DNA from: Thermosporothrix hazakensis
GTDB taxonomy: Bacteria; Chloroflexota; Ktedonobacteria; Ktedonobacterales; Ktedonobacteraceae
Length of the DNA: 64,000 nt
Assembly: GCF_003253565.1 (NCBI RefSeq)
Contig: NZ_QKUF01000008.1
Location: 62,001 to 126,000, forward strand
Reading direction: 5' to 3'
Part shown: piece by piece, positions 18,261 through 28,996 of the stretch
Layout: each line of letters starts with the position of its first letter
Numbering within the stretch: position 1 is the stretch's first letter
Made by a program: the position numbers and the translations under genes
The notes under the pieces: model-generated
The model's database searches: none
Told to the model about the DNA's origin: nothing
The model's input: the letters and a program-made list of their open reading frames with translations, nothing else

Positions 18261-19964
18261 GTGTCAACGCACTCCTTATTTACACCGTTCAAACGGCCAA
18301 AGAAGGCCGCTCTACCAGGAATACTTCTGACCGCTATGATGCTGCTCACCATCATCCTGACAGCATGTGGCGGTGGCGCCAACAACAATAATTCGGCAAA
18401 AGGGAACCAGGCCCTGACGGTCGCTCCCTCTCCGCAGGGCGACTTCTCCAAAAACTTCAACCCGATTGCAGCGCAGCCGACCTATGGCACACAGGGCTAT
18501 ATCTTTGAGACGCTTCTGTACTTCAACCGCGTCAATGGCAGCATCAAGCCCTGGTTGGCTGAAGACTACAAGTTCTCTGACGATGCAAAAACGCTGACCT
18601 TTAAGCTTCGTCAAAATGTCAAATGGAATGACGGTCAACCGTTCACTGCTGAGGACGTGGTATTCACGCTTGAGCTACCCAAAAAGAACCCCGCAGCCGA
18701 CACAGGCGGCCTGTGGACCTGGCTGAAAGATGTCACTATGGTCGACGCTCATACCGTCACTGTGACCCTCAAGCAGGCCTATACACCGATTCTGTGGCAG
18801 TTAGGTGGTTCGACCTACATACTGCCCAAACATGTCTGGGAAAAAGTGGACGACCCGATTAAATTTATCAATGACAATCCAGTCGGCACCGGTCCGTATA
18901 AGCTCAAATCCTTCACGCCTCAGCTCGTCACCCTGGCCAAGAATGACCAGTACTGGCAGGAAGGTAAGCCCCAGGTCAAAGAGATTCGGGTTGTGGCTTT
19001 CAGCTCCAACACTAACGCCGAACTGGCCCTGAGCCGAGGTGAGATCGACTGGACCGGCCTTTTCATCCCCGACATCGATAAAACGTTCGTCAGCAAAAAT
19101 AAGGATCATCATCACTACTGGTTCCCGCCCTCGAACGTGATTGTGCTGTACATGAACCTGACAAAGGCCCCCTTCAATGATCTGAAAGTGCGTCAGGCGC
19201 TGAGCTACGCTATCGACCGAGCCCAGATCGTCAAAGATGCTGAGAACGGCTATACCGTGCCAGCCTCCCCGACCGGACTGGTACTGCCAAACGAGCAGAA
19301 GTATCTCGCCTCCGAGTACCAGAACCTTGAATTCAAGCAGGATATGGAGAAGGCAAAGCAGCTTCTGGAATCCGCTGGCTTCAAGAAGGGCTCCGACGGC
19401 ATCTATGCTGGCCCCGATGGCAAGAAGCTTTCCTTCAACATCAACGTCGTTTCCGGTTGGACCGACTGGGTGACCGCCGCGCAGATCATCTCGAAGAATC
19501 TTAAAGAGCTGGGCATCCAGGCAAACGTGAACACGATCGCCTATAATGCATACTTCAACGCGCTCCAGCTCGGCACGTACGAGACCTCGATTAGCTGGAC
19601 CAACAATGGGCCTACCCCGTACTTCCTGCTGGAGGGCCTGCTGCACAGCACCAGGTCAGCAGATATCGGCAAGGCCGCTGTCTCCAACTTCGAGCGCTGG
19701 AAAGATGCTGAGACCGACAAGCTCTTAGATCAGTATGCCACCACAACGAATGAGGACAAGCAGAAAGAGGCCATTCAGGGCATCCAGAAGATTATGGTAG
19801 AGAAGCTTCCGGTTGTGCCTCTGTTCTATGGTCCGACATGGTACGAGTACAACTCGTCCCGCTTCACTGGCTGGCCTGACAAGGACAATGCGTATTCGGT
19901 ACCCGCTCCTTTCACGTATCCTGATGCAGCAGTGACCGTGCTGAACCTGAAGCCAGCACAATAA
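18261..19964 (+). CDS. Family 5 ABC transporter substrate-binding lipoprotein
   Basis: A 567-residue extracytoplasmic solute-binding protein of the oligopeptide/oligosaccharide type (SBP_bac_5). GTG 18261 follows AGGAGGT five bases upstream. The signal peptide ends in a lipobox LTAC (Cys near residue 36) followed by a Gly/Asn linker. Family signatures include LTFKLRQNVKWNDGQPFTAE, DLKVRQALSYAIDRAQI and VPLFYGPTWYEY. Family-5 proteins bind peptides, nickel or, in several thermophiles and Gram-positives, cello- and other oligosaccharides. The downstream beta-glucosidase points to a beta-linked oligosaccharide here. Confidence 0.93.
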   Translation: MSTHSLFTPFKRPKKAALPGILLTAMMLLTIILTACGGGANNNNSAKGNQALTVAPSPQGDFSKNFNPIAAQPTYGTQGYIFETLLYFNRVNGSIKPWLAEDYKFSDDAKTLTFKLRQNVKWNDGQPFTAEDVVFTLELPKKNPAADTGGLWTWLKDVTMVDAHTVTVTLKQAYTPILWQLGGSTYILPKHVWEKVDDPIKFINDNPVGTGPYKLKSFTPQLVTLAKNDQYWQEGKPQVKEIRVVAFSSNTNAELALSRGEIDWTGLFIPDIDKTFVSKNKDHHHYWFPPSNVIVLYMNLTKAPFNDLKVRQALSYAIDRAQIVKDAENGYTVPASPTGLVLPNEQKYLASEYQNLEFKQDMEKAKQLLESAGFKKGSDGIYAGPDGKKLSFNINVVSGWTDWVTAAQIISKNLKELGIQANVNTIAYNAYFNALQLGTYETSISWTNNGPTPYFLLEGLLHSTRSADIGKAAVSNFERWKDAETDKLLDQYATTTNEDKQKEAIQGIQKIMVEKLPVVPLFYGPTWYEYNSSRFTGWPDKDNAYSVPAPFTYPDAAVTVLNLKPAQ

Positions 19965-20039
19965 GCTGCGGTGTGGGGTACAGCACTGTATCCCACACTT
20001 TCCCCACTTCGGTGAAGTGACGCGAAAGGAGTTATGGGT

Positions 20040-21017
20040 ATGCGACAATTACTACGTCGTCTGTTTTTCTATTTGCTCGCTTTTTGGGCCTCGCTGACAC
20101 TCAACTTCTTTATTCCACGTCTGGCCCCGGGCAACCCCGCAGGCGCTATGCTGGCTCGCTTTCAGGGACGCCTGCCACCTGAAGCCGTGAATGCACTTCT
20201 CCTTCAGTTTGGAGTGACCAACGAGCCACTCTGGATGCAGTACATACATTATTTAAATAGTCTGCTCCACGGTGATCTTGGCCTTTCTATCACCTACTAT
20301 CCAACGCCTGTTTCAGCCATGCTGGCGCAAGAGCTCCCGTGGACCATCGCGCTCGTCGGAACCTCGGTGCTCATCAGCTTTGCTGTTGGGACGCTGATCG
20401 GCATCATCATCGCCTGGAAACGCGGCTCGTGGCTTGATACCATTCTGCCACCGATTATGAACTTTCTTGCCGCGATACCATACTTCTGGCTGGCCCTCCT
20501 GACGCTCTACATCCTGGCCTATACCATGAACTGGTTTCCGATCAGTGGCGGCTATTCGCTCGGCATGCTACCTGAATTCTCGTTCGACTTCATCAGCGAT
20601 GCCATCTCACATGGCATCCTGCCAGCGCTGACCATTGTTGTCTCGTCTGTTTCCGGCTGGATGCTCGGCATGCGCAACGCGATGATCACCACGCTTTCAG
20701 AAGACTACGTGCTGATGGCGCAGGCAAAGGGCCTGACACCTCGCCGCGTGATGGTGGCGTATGCGGCTCGAAACGCCATTCTGCCAAACCTGACCGGCTT
20801 TGCCCTGTCGCTCGGTTCCGTGGTTGGCGGCGCCCTGCTGACCGAGATGGTGTTCTCATACCCCGGCATCGGGTTCGCGCTGCTACAGGCAGTTCACAAC
20901 TCAGATTACCCGCTTCTTCAGGCGATCTTCCTGCTTATCACGCTGACTGTGCTGGTCGCCAACCTGCTGGTTGATCTGATCTATCTGGTACTTGATCCGC
21001 GCACACGACAAGGATAG
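20040..21017 (+). CDS. ABC transporter permease, DppB/OppB type
   Basis: A 325-residue inner-membrane permease with six hydrophobic helices. The N-terminus reads MRQLLRRLFFYLLAFW, the typical OppB start. ATG 20040 is eight bases after AAAGGAG; ATG 20034 is only two bases away. The permease EAA-like loop is present (LMAQAKGLTPRRVMVAYAAR), then GGALLTEMVFSYPGIG. It follows the binding-protein gene by about 75 bp and precedes the second permease by 16 bp, so all are co-transcribed. Confidence 0.93.
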   Translation: MRQLLRRLFFYLLAFWASLTLNFFIPRLAPGNPAGAMLARFQGRLPPEAVNALLLQFGVTNEPLWMQYIHYLNSLLHGDLGLSITYYPTPVSAMLAQELPWTIALVGTSVLISFAVGTLIGIIIAWKRGSWLDTILPPIMNFLAAIPYFWLALLTLYILAYTMNWFPISGGYSLGMLPEFSFDFISDAISHGILPALTIVVSSVSGWMLGMRNAMITTLSEDYVLMAQAKGLTPRRVMVAYAARNAILPNLTGFALSLGSVVGGALLTEMVFSYPGIGFALLQAVHNSDYPLLQAIFLLITLTVLVANLLVDLIYLVLDPRTRQG

Positions 21018-21033
21018 GGGGTAAAAAGAGCGT

Positions 21034-22014
21034 ATGAGCCTGGGTACAACTGCACCGATACCAAATCAGCCCGAAGCGACTGCTGAAGCAACGCTCAAAC
21101 AACCCGGCCGATTGAGCATGCGACTCGCTGATATCCGACGCCTGCTCACTCAGAACCCGAAAGTGCTGATTGGCGTCATCATTGTGGGCTTTTTTGTGCT
21201 GGTTGCCCTGATCGGACCACTACTGGTACAGAAGGATCCAACCTTCTCGTATCCCGATAAGCTGGCAGCACCGTCGGCTGAACACTGGTTTGGTACAACC
21301 AAGCTTGGCGAAGATGTCTTTACTCAGTTGATCTACGGTACGCGTTCCTCCATTCTCTGGGGCTTCCTGACCGGCATCTTCGTGACAGTCATTTCTGTTG
21401 TTGTTGGCCTGACCGCTGGCTATTTTGGCGGCCTGGTCGATGACATCATTTCGCTGATTATTAACGTTTTTCTTGTGCTACCCGCCTTTCCGCTGGCCGT
21501 CCTGATTGCGGCCTATATTCCGTTTAAAGGCTCGATTACCGTGACGATCGTGATCGCTCTGACAAGCTGGGCCTGGGGCGCACGTGTCCTTCGCGGACAA
21601 ACCCTCTCGATGCGCAAACGGGACTTCATCGAGGCCGCCCGTTCCAGCGGCGAAAGCAGCTTTCACATCATCTTCTGGGAGATTCTCCCCAACCAACTGG
21701 CAATCATTGCCGCGAACATCATTGGCACGGTTGTGTATGTTATTCTCGCCGAGGCCGGCCTGGAATTCCTCGGCCTGGGCGATACCACTACCGTAAGCTG
21801 GGGCACCATGTTCTACTGGGCGCAGAACAACGATGCGCTCTTGCTGGGCGCGTGGTGGTGGTTCCTACCACCGGGCGTCTGCATTGCATTGCTTGGCGCT
21901 GGCCTTTCCTTGATCAACTTTGGAATCGATGAATACGCCGATCCGCGCCTGCGCCGGGAGCGCATTCCAAAAGCGATTCTGCGCAAACTCCGTATGCTCC
22001 AGAAGGGACAATAA
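21034..22014 (+). CDS. ABC transporter permease, DppC/OppC type
   Basis: A 326-residue partner permease. It has the OppC-type N-terminal membrane segment (VLIGVIIVGFFVLVALIGPL), the extracellular stretch HWFGTTKLGEDVFTQLIYGT and the ATPase-contact loop FIEAARSSGESSFHIIFWEI. It forms the transport channel with the preceding permease. No ATP-binding subunit lies anywhere in the window, so the pair must recruit ATPases encoded elsewhere, as in systems with shared multitask ATPases. Confidence 0.93.
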   Translation: MSLGTTAPIPNQPEATAEATLKQPGRLSMRLADIRRLLTQNPKVLIGVIIVGFFVLVALIGPLLVQKDPTFSYPDKLAAPSAEHWFGTTKLGEDVFTQLIYGTRSSILWGFLTGIFVTVISVVVGLTAGYFGGLVDDIISLIINVFLVLPAFPLAVLIAAYIPFKGSITVTIVIALTSWAWGARVLRGQTLSMRKRDFIEAARSSGESSFHIIFWEILPNQLAIIAANIIGTVVYVILAEAGLEFLGLGDTTTVSWGTMFYWAQNNDALLLGAWWWFLPPGVCIALLGAGLSLINFGIDEYADPRLRRERIPKAILRKLRMLQKGQ

Positions 22015-22067
22015 AGCGCAACAGAGTCGTTTATCACAACGAAAGAACAAAGGGTTTTAATGACGAT

Positions 22068-23465
<1,398 letters not shown>

Positions 23466-23934
23466 CCTCCTTGAAGCAGTATCCGCATCCCTCGGGTGCT
23501 GCTTCCCTTTCTCCTCCTTCCAGCACAACTTTTCGACGTTCAGCACGTAGTATTTGTTCGTTTACTTGTCTGCTTGTTTATGTATCCAATCCTCAACCGT
23601 CACAGGAGTTGCTGCAAGTACTCAGCATAGACAAGTTAGCTCGATAGATACAGGTGATCGTGTTTTGGAGCTTGAAAGCATGCTTTCTCGCCTTCACTTC
23701 ACTCACTTCTGTTTATATCAGATTGCGCGTCTTCAATCAAGAACAAAAGTACCTTAGTACCAGGAACAATTTTCAAAGAAAGAGTCGATTTAGCAAGAAA
23801 GGAATATTCCCTAAAAGGAACTGCATAGCAAGCATACAGACGCCAGAGTAGCTTTAGAGGCCCGCTAATAGCTCTTTCATGCAGAGGAGAGGAAAGCCAT
23901 ACAGAAGAGGCCTCCTCTCGCTACAGAAGCTCGT
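23466..23934. other. Intergenic region of about 470 bp, nothing recognised
   Basis: Convergent spacer between the beta-glucosidase and enoyl-CoA hydratase genes. Short frames lack protein-like composition. No clear terminator hairpin with a T-run was seen. Confidence 0.5.
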
Positions 23935-24726
23935 TTACCGTCCATTAAAGCGCGGGGACTCCTTTGCCTTAAACGCTTCATAAAAGCGGCGATGATCCTC
24001 ACCCATCAACAGGAGCGCCTGCGCCTGCGCCTCTACCTCAAGCGCCGAAGTCAGGTCCATATGCTGCTCTTGATTCAGCAGCCGCTTTGTCATTGCAAGC
24101 GCAAACGTCGGCCCCTGAGCCAGTCGCGAGGCCCATTCCCGCGCCGTCGAAAGCAGCTCTGTATGGGGGACAACCCGATTCACCAGGCCGTAGCGCTCAG
24201 CCGTCGCCGCGTCTATCGTATCGCCGAAATACAACAGCTCGCTTGCTCGGCCCATCCCAACAACACGCGGCAACAGATAGGCCGCTCCCATGTCCGCCCC
24301 GGTCAGCCCAACCTTCGAGAAGAGAAACGCGATTCGTGCCCTCTCCGAGGCCAGACGCAGATCAGAAGCCAACGCAAGCACAGCCCCGGCTCCTGCCGTC
24401 ATTCCGTTCAATGCCGCGATAATGGGCTTCTCAAGCATCCGCATATTGTGTACGACTTCTCCGGTCATCCTCGTAAAATCAAGGTGCGCCTTCATATCGC
24501 GTTGCAGCAGTTCCCCGATGATTTTATGCACATCTCCGCCCGAACAGAAGCCCTCGCCGGCTCCCGTCAAAATCACAACCTGCACGCCGTCGTTCCGCCT
24601 CAGATCAGCAAAGAGATCCCGCAGTTGCGCATACACCTCGAACGTCAGCGCGTTCATCACCTCAGGCCGATTCAGGGTAATCGTTGCGACGCTATCCTGC
24701 ACCTCGTAGAGAAAGTCATAGCTCAT
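23935..24726 (-). CDS. Enoyl-CoA hydratase/isomerase family protein
   Basis: A 263-residue crotonase-fold protein. ITLNRPEVMNALTFEVYAQL begins it, the first oxyanion strand reads GEGFCSGGDVHKI, and the second is ALNGMTAGAGAVLALASDLR. The acid/base region is VGLTGADMGAAYLLPRVVG: an Asp where hydratases usually carry Glu, as seen in isomerases and hydrolases of the family. It is the last gene of a four-gene minus-strand operon, 14 bp after the SDR. Likely role: hydration, isomerisation or ring opening of a CoA-linked alicyclic intermediate. Confidence 0.92.
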   Translation of the reverse strand: MSYDFLYEVQDSVATITLNRPEVMNALTFEVYAQLRDLFADLRRNDGVQVVILTGAGEGFCSGGDVHKIIGELLQRDMKAHLDFTRMTGEVVHNMRMLEKPIIAALNGMTAGAGAVLALASDLRLASERARIAFLFSKVGLTGADMGAAYLLPRVVGMGRASELLYFGDTIDAATAERYGLVNRVVPHTELLSTAREWASRLAQGPTFALAMTKRLLNQEQHMDLTSALEVEAQAQALLLMGEDHRRFYEAFKAKESPRFNGR

Positions 24727-24740
24727 CAGTTCCCTCTTTT

Positions 24741-25535
24741 CTATGACATAACCGCTCCACCATCAAGATTAATGGCCTGCCCTGTAATACCTTTACTGAT
24801 GTCTTGAGCAAGATACAGCGCGAGCCCGGCAACCTCATCAGGCTCGATTAACCGTTGTTGTGGACTCATCTTTGCCAGCGTTGCCCGTATCTCCTGTTCT
24901 GTTTTTCCGGTCAGTCTCATCATATTCTGAACGTTTCCGTCGGTCATCGGCGTATCAACATAACCGGGACAGATCGCGTTAACGGTGATGTTATAGGGAA
25001 GCAATTCGGCAGCGAGCGCTCTTGTCAGGCCCAGAACGCCGTGTTTTGAGGCTGTATATGCCGCGATATAACGATCTCCAATACGCGACGCAATTGAGGC
25101 AATCGTGATAATGCGCCCGCTCTTCTGAGCGATAAAACGGGGAACAAAGGCTTTACAGACATAGTAGACGCTGGTCAGGTTGATCGCAAGCATGCGGTGC
25201 CAGAGCTCGTCAGGGTGATCCAGAAACTTATGGCTTCCGGCATTTCCGGCATTATTAACCAGAATATCACAGCCTCCCAGGCCAGACGCCAGCGTTTCGG
25301 CCATATGGCGTACCTGCTCGGGGTTGGTCACATCGCAGGTAACGGCCAGGCTTCGGCGCCCCATCGCCTCGATCTCGTGAACCAGCGTATCCAGATCCGC
25401 TGCCGTGCGAGCTGTGACACCCACATCAGCACCCGCCCGAGCAAGCGTCAGCGCGATACTGCGCCCGATGCCGCGGCCCGCCCCTGTGACGACCGCTCGC
25501 TTGCCTTGCAACGGCGCGTACACCTCGTTCGCCAT
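24741..25535 (-). CDS. SDR family oxidoreductase (3-hydroxyacyl-CoA dehydrogenase/ketoreductase type)
   Basis: A 264-residue classical short-chain dehydrogenase. Cofactor motif VVTGAGRGIGRSIALTLARA near residue 15, NNAG near 93, catalytic Ser in TIASIASRIG and YxxxK in YTASKHG, then the PG motif CPGYVDTPMT. It is probably NAD(P)-dependent and, given the enoyl-CoA hydratase and CoA-monooxygenase neighbours, likely oxidises a 3-hydroxyacyl-CoA of an aromatic-derived pathway. It lies between those genes with short gaps. Confidence 0.93.
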   Translation of the reverse strand: MANEVYAPLQGKRAVVTGAGRGIGRSIALTLARAGADVGVTARTAADLDTLVHEIEAMGRRSLAVTCDVTNPEQVRHMAETLASGLGGCDILVNNAGNAGSHKFLDHPDELWHRMLAINLTSVYYVCKAFVPRFIAQKSGRIITIASIASRIGDRYIAAYTASKHGVLGLTRALAAELLPYNITVNAICPGYVDTPMTDGNVQNMMRLTGKTEQEIRATLAKMSPQQRLIEPDEVAGLALYLAQDISKGITGQAINLDGGAVMS

Positions 25536-25591
25536 ACCTGTTTCTCCTCTCTCAAAATAATCGTTGCTTTCTCACTCTATGGTTTCTCACT

Positions 25592-27736
25592 TCAGATAGA
25601 ATCGGCCGATTCCAGTATACAGAGATCAGCGCGACTGGCAGCAAGCACCGTATTGACTGCATTCTTATCCGTCAGATAGCCGCCAACCAGCGTCGGAAGC
25701 CCGACCACGTTCCGAATAGAATCGCTGAAAGCAGTCAGGTAGCCGCGCCGGTACCCCAATTCGCTTGCAGGTGTTGTCTGGCCCGCCTGAATCCAGAAAA
25801 GATCACAGCCTCGCTCACGGAACGCCGTTGCCACCTGTACAGCCTCCTCCACATCAGCACCTCCCTTGACGCCATCACTGGCAGAAAGCACAATCCCAAG
25901 CGGCTTCTCAGCAGGCCATACACGCCGCACCGCCTCAAAGACCTCAAGCGGATAGCGCATCCGTCGCTCCAGCGATCCACCATACGCATCGGTACGCTGA
26001 TTGGTCAATGGTGAAAGGAAGCTGGCGAGCAGATAGCCGTGTGCGCAATGGAGAAACAGGAGATCAGCCCCCGTTTCTGCTGCCAGCACAGCCGCAGCCA
26101 CAAAGGCCTGGCGCACGCGCTCTAACGCCTCGGCGTCCATTGCTTTCGGCGTCTGGCTGAAAGGAGTGTAGGGCAGCGGCGAGGGAGCGAGCAGCGGCCA
26201 TGTGTTCGTCTGAAGTGGCCTATCGAGCCCATTCCCACGCGGTCGAGTCGCGCCGCGCCTGCCAGCATGCCCGATCTGCAAGCCAACGCGTGCCCCTGGC
26301 GTCGCATGAACCGCCTGCACAAGCGCTTTCCAGGCCGCTCCATGCTCCGACTGATACAGACCCGGACAGTGGGGCGTTATTCGGCCCTCCGGCGACACAG
26401 CCGCGATCTCACCGAGCACCAGGCCCGCACCCGAAGCCGCTATAGAGGCCATCTGAGAACAGTATTCATTGCTGATTCGGCCATCCTGTGCGGGGACAGC
26501 AGCCAGCGGAGCACTCACGATCCTGTTGCTCAGCGCAAGACCACGCAACGCGAAAGGCGTAAAGAGCGGAGGCGGCGCAACAAGCGGCTCTACAGCATCA
26601 TTCCTCTGCCGTGCCCACCACCTATCTACCGCATCACCGAAACGGCTATCGCGCAGGCGTAAATCATCGTAGGTCATACGCCCGCTCCGAGTGAGAAGCT
26701 GGAAAGCAAAGGGGAGTGGCTCAAGACGGAGATAGCGGCTTATCGATTCAAAATAGAGGCGGCTTTCATTCGCAGCCTGCTGAAATAGTTCAACGACCGG
26801 CCTGCGTTCCTGCTCATACTCGTCGAGCGCTCGTGGCAGATCATCATGCAGCTCCAGTACTCGCGCCAGGCTGATTGCATCCTCCATCGCCAGCTTTGTG
26901 CCAGAGCCGATGGAGAAGTGCGCCGTATGCACTGCATCCCCCAGAAGCACGATGTTCTGATAAGACCACTTACGCGTCTTGAGCGTGGGGAAGTTGATCC
27001 AGCGCGAGTTGTTGGCAAGCAACGACGCCCCTTTCAAATCCCTTGCGAAGAGGCGCTGACAATAGGCCACGCTTTCGGCCTCGCTCGCCTGATCCAGCCC
27101 CGCCCGCAGCCATGTATCCTCATGGCATTCCACTATAAATGTGCTGGAAGTGCCGCTTGAAGGATAGGCATGCACCTGAAAAAGCCCATGCTCATTCTCA
27201 CGAAACAGGAAGGTGAAAGCATCCAGCACGCGATCAACACCGAGCCAGATATAACGCGCCTTCCCGAGCTCAATCGCAGGGCGGAGCACGTCAGCCAGCT
27301 CCCTGCGCACCACACTGTGAATGCCGTCAGCGGCGATCAGCAAATCATAGTTCTCGTTGAGCTCCGCAAGGCCGTGCAGCTCATGCCGAAAACAGAGCGT
27401 CACCCCCAGTTCCAGACAGCGCTGTTGCAGGATATGTAAGAGAGTATGACGCGCGATACTCGCAATAACGTGTCCTCCGCACTGAATCACCTCATCCCGG
27501 TAGTGCACATCTATTGCATCCCAGATCACAAAATGCTCGCTGATCTGCTCAAAGCTCTTGTAGTCAGCGCGCTGAAAAGAAGCAAGCGTCCGATCAGAAA
27601 ACACGACGCCCCACCCATAGGTCACGTCGGCTGGATTGCGTTCGAGAACGGTGATCTCCCAATCGCGGTGAGCCTTTTTGAGCAGCAAGGCGCTATACAG
27701 GCCTGCCGGGCCACCGCCAGCAACAATAATCTTCAT
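25592..27736 (-). CDS. Bifunctional salicylyl-CoA 5-hydroxylase/2-aminobenzoyl-CoA monooxygenase-reductase-like protein, C-terminally short
   Basis: A 714-residue fusion. Residues 1-370 are an FAD monooxygenase (VAGGGPAGLYSALLLKKAH; the family-specific YGWGVVFSDRTLASF; GDAVHTAHFSIGSGTKLAME). Residues about 390-714 are an old-yellow-enzyme-type FMN reductase (FTPFALRGLALSNRIVSAPL; LQIGHAGRRG; FLHCAHGYLLASFLSPLTN then QRTDAYGGSLERR). Relatives hydroxylate salicylyl-CoA or hydroxylate and reduce 2-aminobenzoyl-CoA, and are, as I recall, about 770-790 residues. Here the protein stops at RADLCILESADSI, where relatives continue after R-A-D-L with an A-R-P helix, so the last barrel helix is missing. 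Whether the FMN domain still folds is open. Confidence 0.88.
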   Translation of the reverse strand: MKIIVAGGGPAGLYSALLLKKAHRDWEITVLERNPADVTYGWGVVFSDRTLASFQRADYKSFEQISEHFVIWDAIDVHYRDEVIQCGGHVIASIARHTLLHILQQRCLELGVTLCFRHELHGLAELNENYDLLIAADGIHSVVRRELADVLRPAIELGKARYIWLGVDRVLDAFTFLFRENEHGLFQVHAYPSSGTSSTFIVECHEDTWLRAGLDQASEAESVAYCQRLFARDLKGASLLANNSRWINFPTLKTRKWSYQNIVLLGDAVHTAHFSIGSGTKLAMEDAISLARVLELHDDLPRALDEYEQERRPVVELFQQAANESRLYFESISRYLRLEPLPFAFQLLTRSGRMTYDDLRLRDSRFGDAVDRWWARQRNDAVEPLVAPPPLFTPFALRGLALSNRIVSAPLAAVPAQDGRISNEYCSQMASIAASGAGLVLGEIAAVSPEGRITPHCPGLYQSEHGAAWKALVQAVHATPGARVGLQIGHAGRRGATRPRGNGLDRPLQTNTWPLLAPSPLPYTPFSQTPKAMDAEALERVRQAFVAAAVLAAETGADLLFLHCAHGYLLASFLSPLTNQRTDAYGGSLERRMRYPLEVFEAVRRVWPAEKPLGIVLSASDGVKGGADVEEAVQVATAFRERGCDLFWIQAGQTTPASELGYRRGYLTAFSDSIRNVVGLPTLVGGYLTDKNAVNTVLAASRADLCILESADSI

Positions 27737-27769
27737 AACAAACAGCCTGAAGCCTTTCTCATGTCTCGA

Positions 27770-28636
27770 CTAGAAGCGCTCGTAGTCGATACCTGCCAGA
27801 ACTTCAGCAAGGCGCTTGAGCTGGTCAAGGGAAGCAACCGTAGGGAGTAATACAAGCTCATCACAGCCAGCCTCAGCATAGCCGCGAATATACTGTGCAA
27901 TCGCCTGTGGCGTGGTTAACAAACCTGACGCCACTTTTTCCGCGAAAGTTCCGGTAAACGCGTAATACTCCTTCAGATAGCGTTCTCCGGAAAGAAGGTC
28001 ATCTTCATCTCCAAGCGCGAAATAGGCTTGTGCCCAGAGTTGCGGCTTCCCCGGCCTTCTCATATCACTCCATGCAGCACGCGTTTTATCGGCAGCACGA
28101 GCAAACGACCTGGGTGGACCGCCACCATGGACATAGCCGTTGGCATAGCGGGCAATACGCGTAAACACCTGATCGTTCTGCCCGCCAACAAGGACCGGAG
28201 GCCCCTCAGGATGAGCCGGAGACGGGCCAATAGCAGGATCTTCCCAATATGCCCGTAAGAGCGAAAGCTGCTCGACAAAGCGCTTTCCACGTGAACGATA
28301 CTCGATACCGGCGGCTTCGTAATCCTCGCGGCGGGCTCCAACAGCCATCCCCAGAACCAGACGTCCACCGGACAAGGCGTCAATACTGGCAGACGCCTTC
28401 GCAAGCCGAAGCGTGTTATAAAGAGGTCCAATAATAATCATCGTGACCAGCCGCGTGCGTTGCGTCACAGCCGCAGCGGAGGCCAGAGCGACGAGAGGAT
28501 CAAACGTGTCATAGCAGAGCCGATCAACCACACCGAGGCTGGAAAACGGGCCTGTATCGGCCAAACGAGCCCACTCGATCAAGAGATGACCGTCCACCCC
28601 GGGCACGCCAGCGGGCAAGCCCACACCTATGCGCAT
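27770..28636 (-). CDS. LLM class flavin-dependent oxidoreductase
   Basis: A 288-residue luciferase-like TIM-barrel flavoprotein. ATG 28636 was chosen because AAGGGGG lies seven bases before it; the open frame extends to 28711 without a site. Motifs: MRIGVGLPAG at the start, LVTMIIIGPLYNTLRLAKAS, LSGGRLVLGMAVGARREDYE and PVLVGGQNDQVFTRIARYAN. The group uses F420 or FMN. As first gene of the aromatic-CoA operon it may supply reduced flavin or catalyse an oxidation step; its substrate is unknown. Confidence 0.88.
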   Translation of the reverse strand: MRIGVGLPAGVPGVDGHLLIEWARLADTGPFSSLGVVDRLCYDTFDPLVALASAAAVTQRTRLVTMIIIGPLYNTLRLAKASASIDALSGGRLVLGMAVGARREDYEAAGIEYRSRGKRFVEQLSLLRAYWEDPAIGPSPAHPEGPPVLVGGQNDQVFTRIARYANGYVHGGGPPRSFARAADKTRAAWSDMRRPGKPQLWAQAYFALGDEDDLLSGERYLKEYYAFTGTFAEKVASGLLTTPQAIAQYIRGYAEAGCDELVLLPTVASLDQLKRLAEVLAGIDYERF

Positions 28637-28996
28637 AATGCAACCCCCTTGTTGCTTGAATTTCCTGCCAGGGATACTTTCAGTATGCCACATTCGTTCC
28701 CTTTCTCTCAAGCCCCGCTTGTTTTCATAGCAGATTCTTCTTGTCCGATTTTTTCTCTACCGCCTCAAACCGGACAAGCACAAATAGGAGAGCGCTCTTC
28801 CCGGCACAACAGGGTCAGAATAGAGCTATACTCGTATCATCAGCAGCGGGCACCTGTTTGTATACGTTCCACGCGCAACACCGTATCTTGAGTAGTATGC
28901 AACAAACAAAAAAGAAGACATGAAGAGCGAGCAGGGATTCTAGCGCATATCGCTCTATCGTGCTCTGCTATCTGGCAGGAAGAAAGAGAGAAACGT
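28637..28996. other. Intergenic region of about 360 bp, divergent promoters expected
   Basis: Between the aromatic-CoA operon (minus) and a GNAT gene (plus). No palindrome or RNA element was recognised. Confidence 0.4.
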
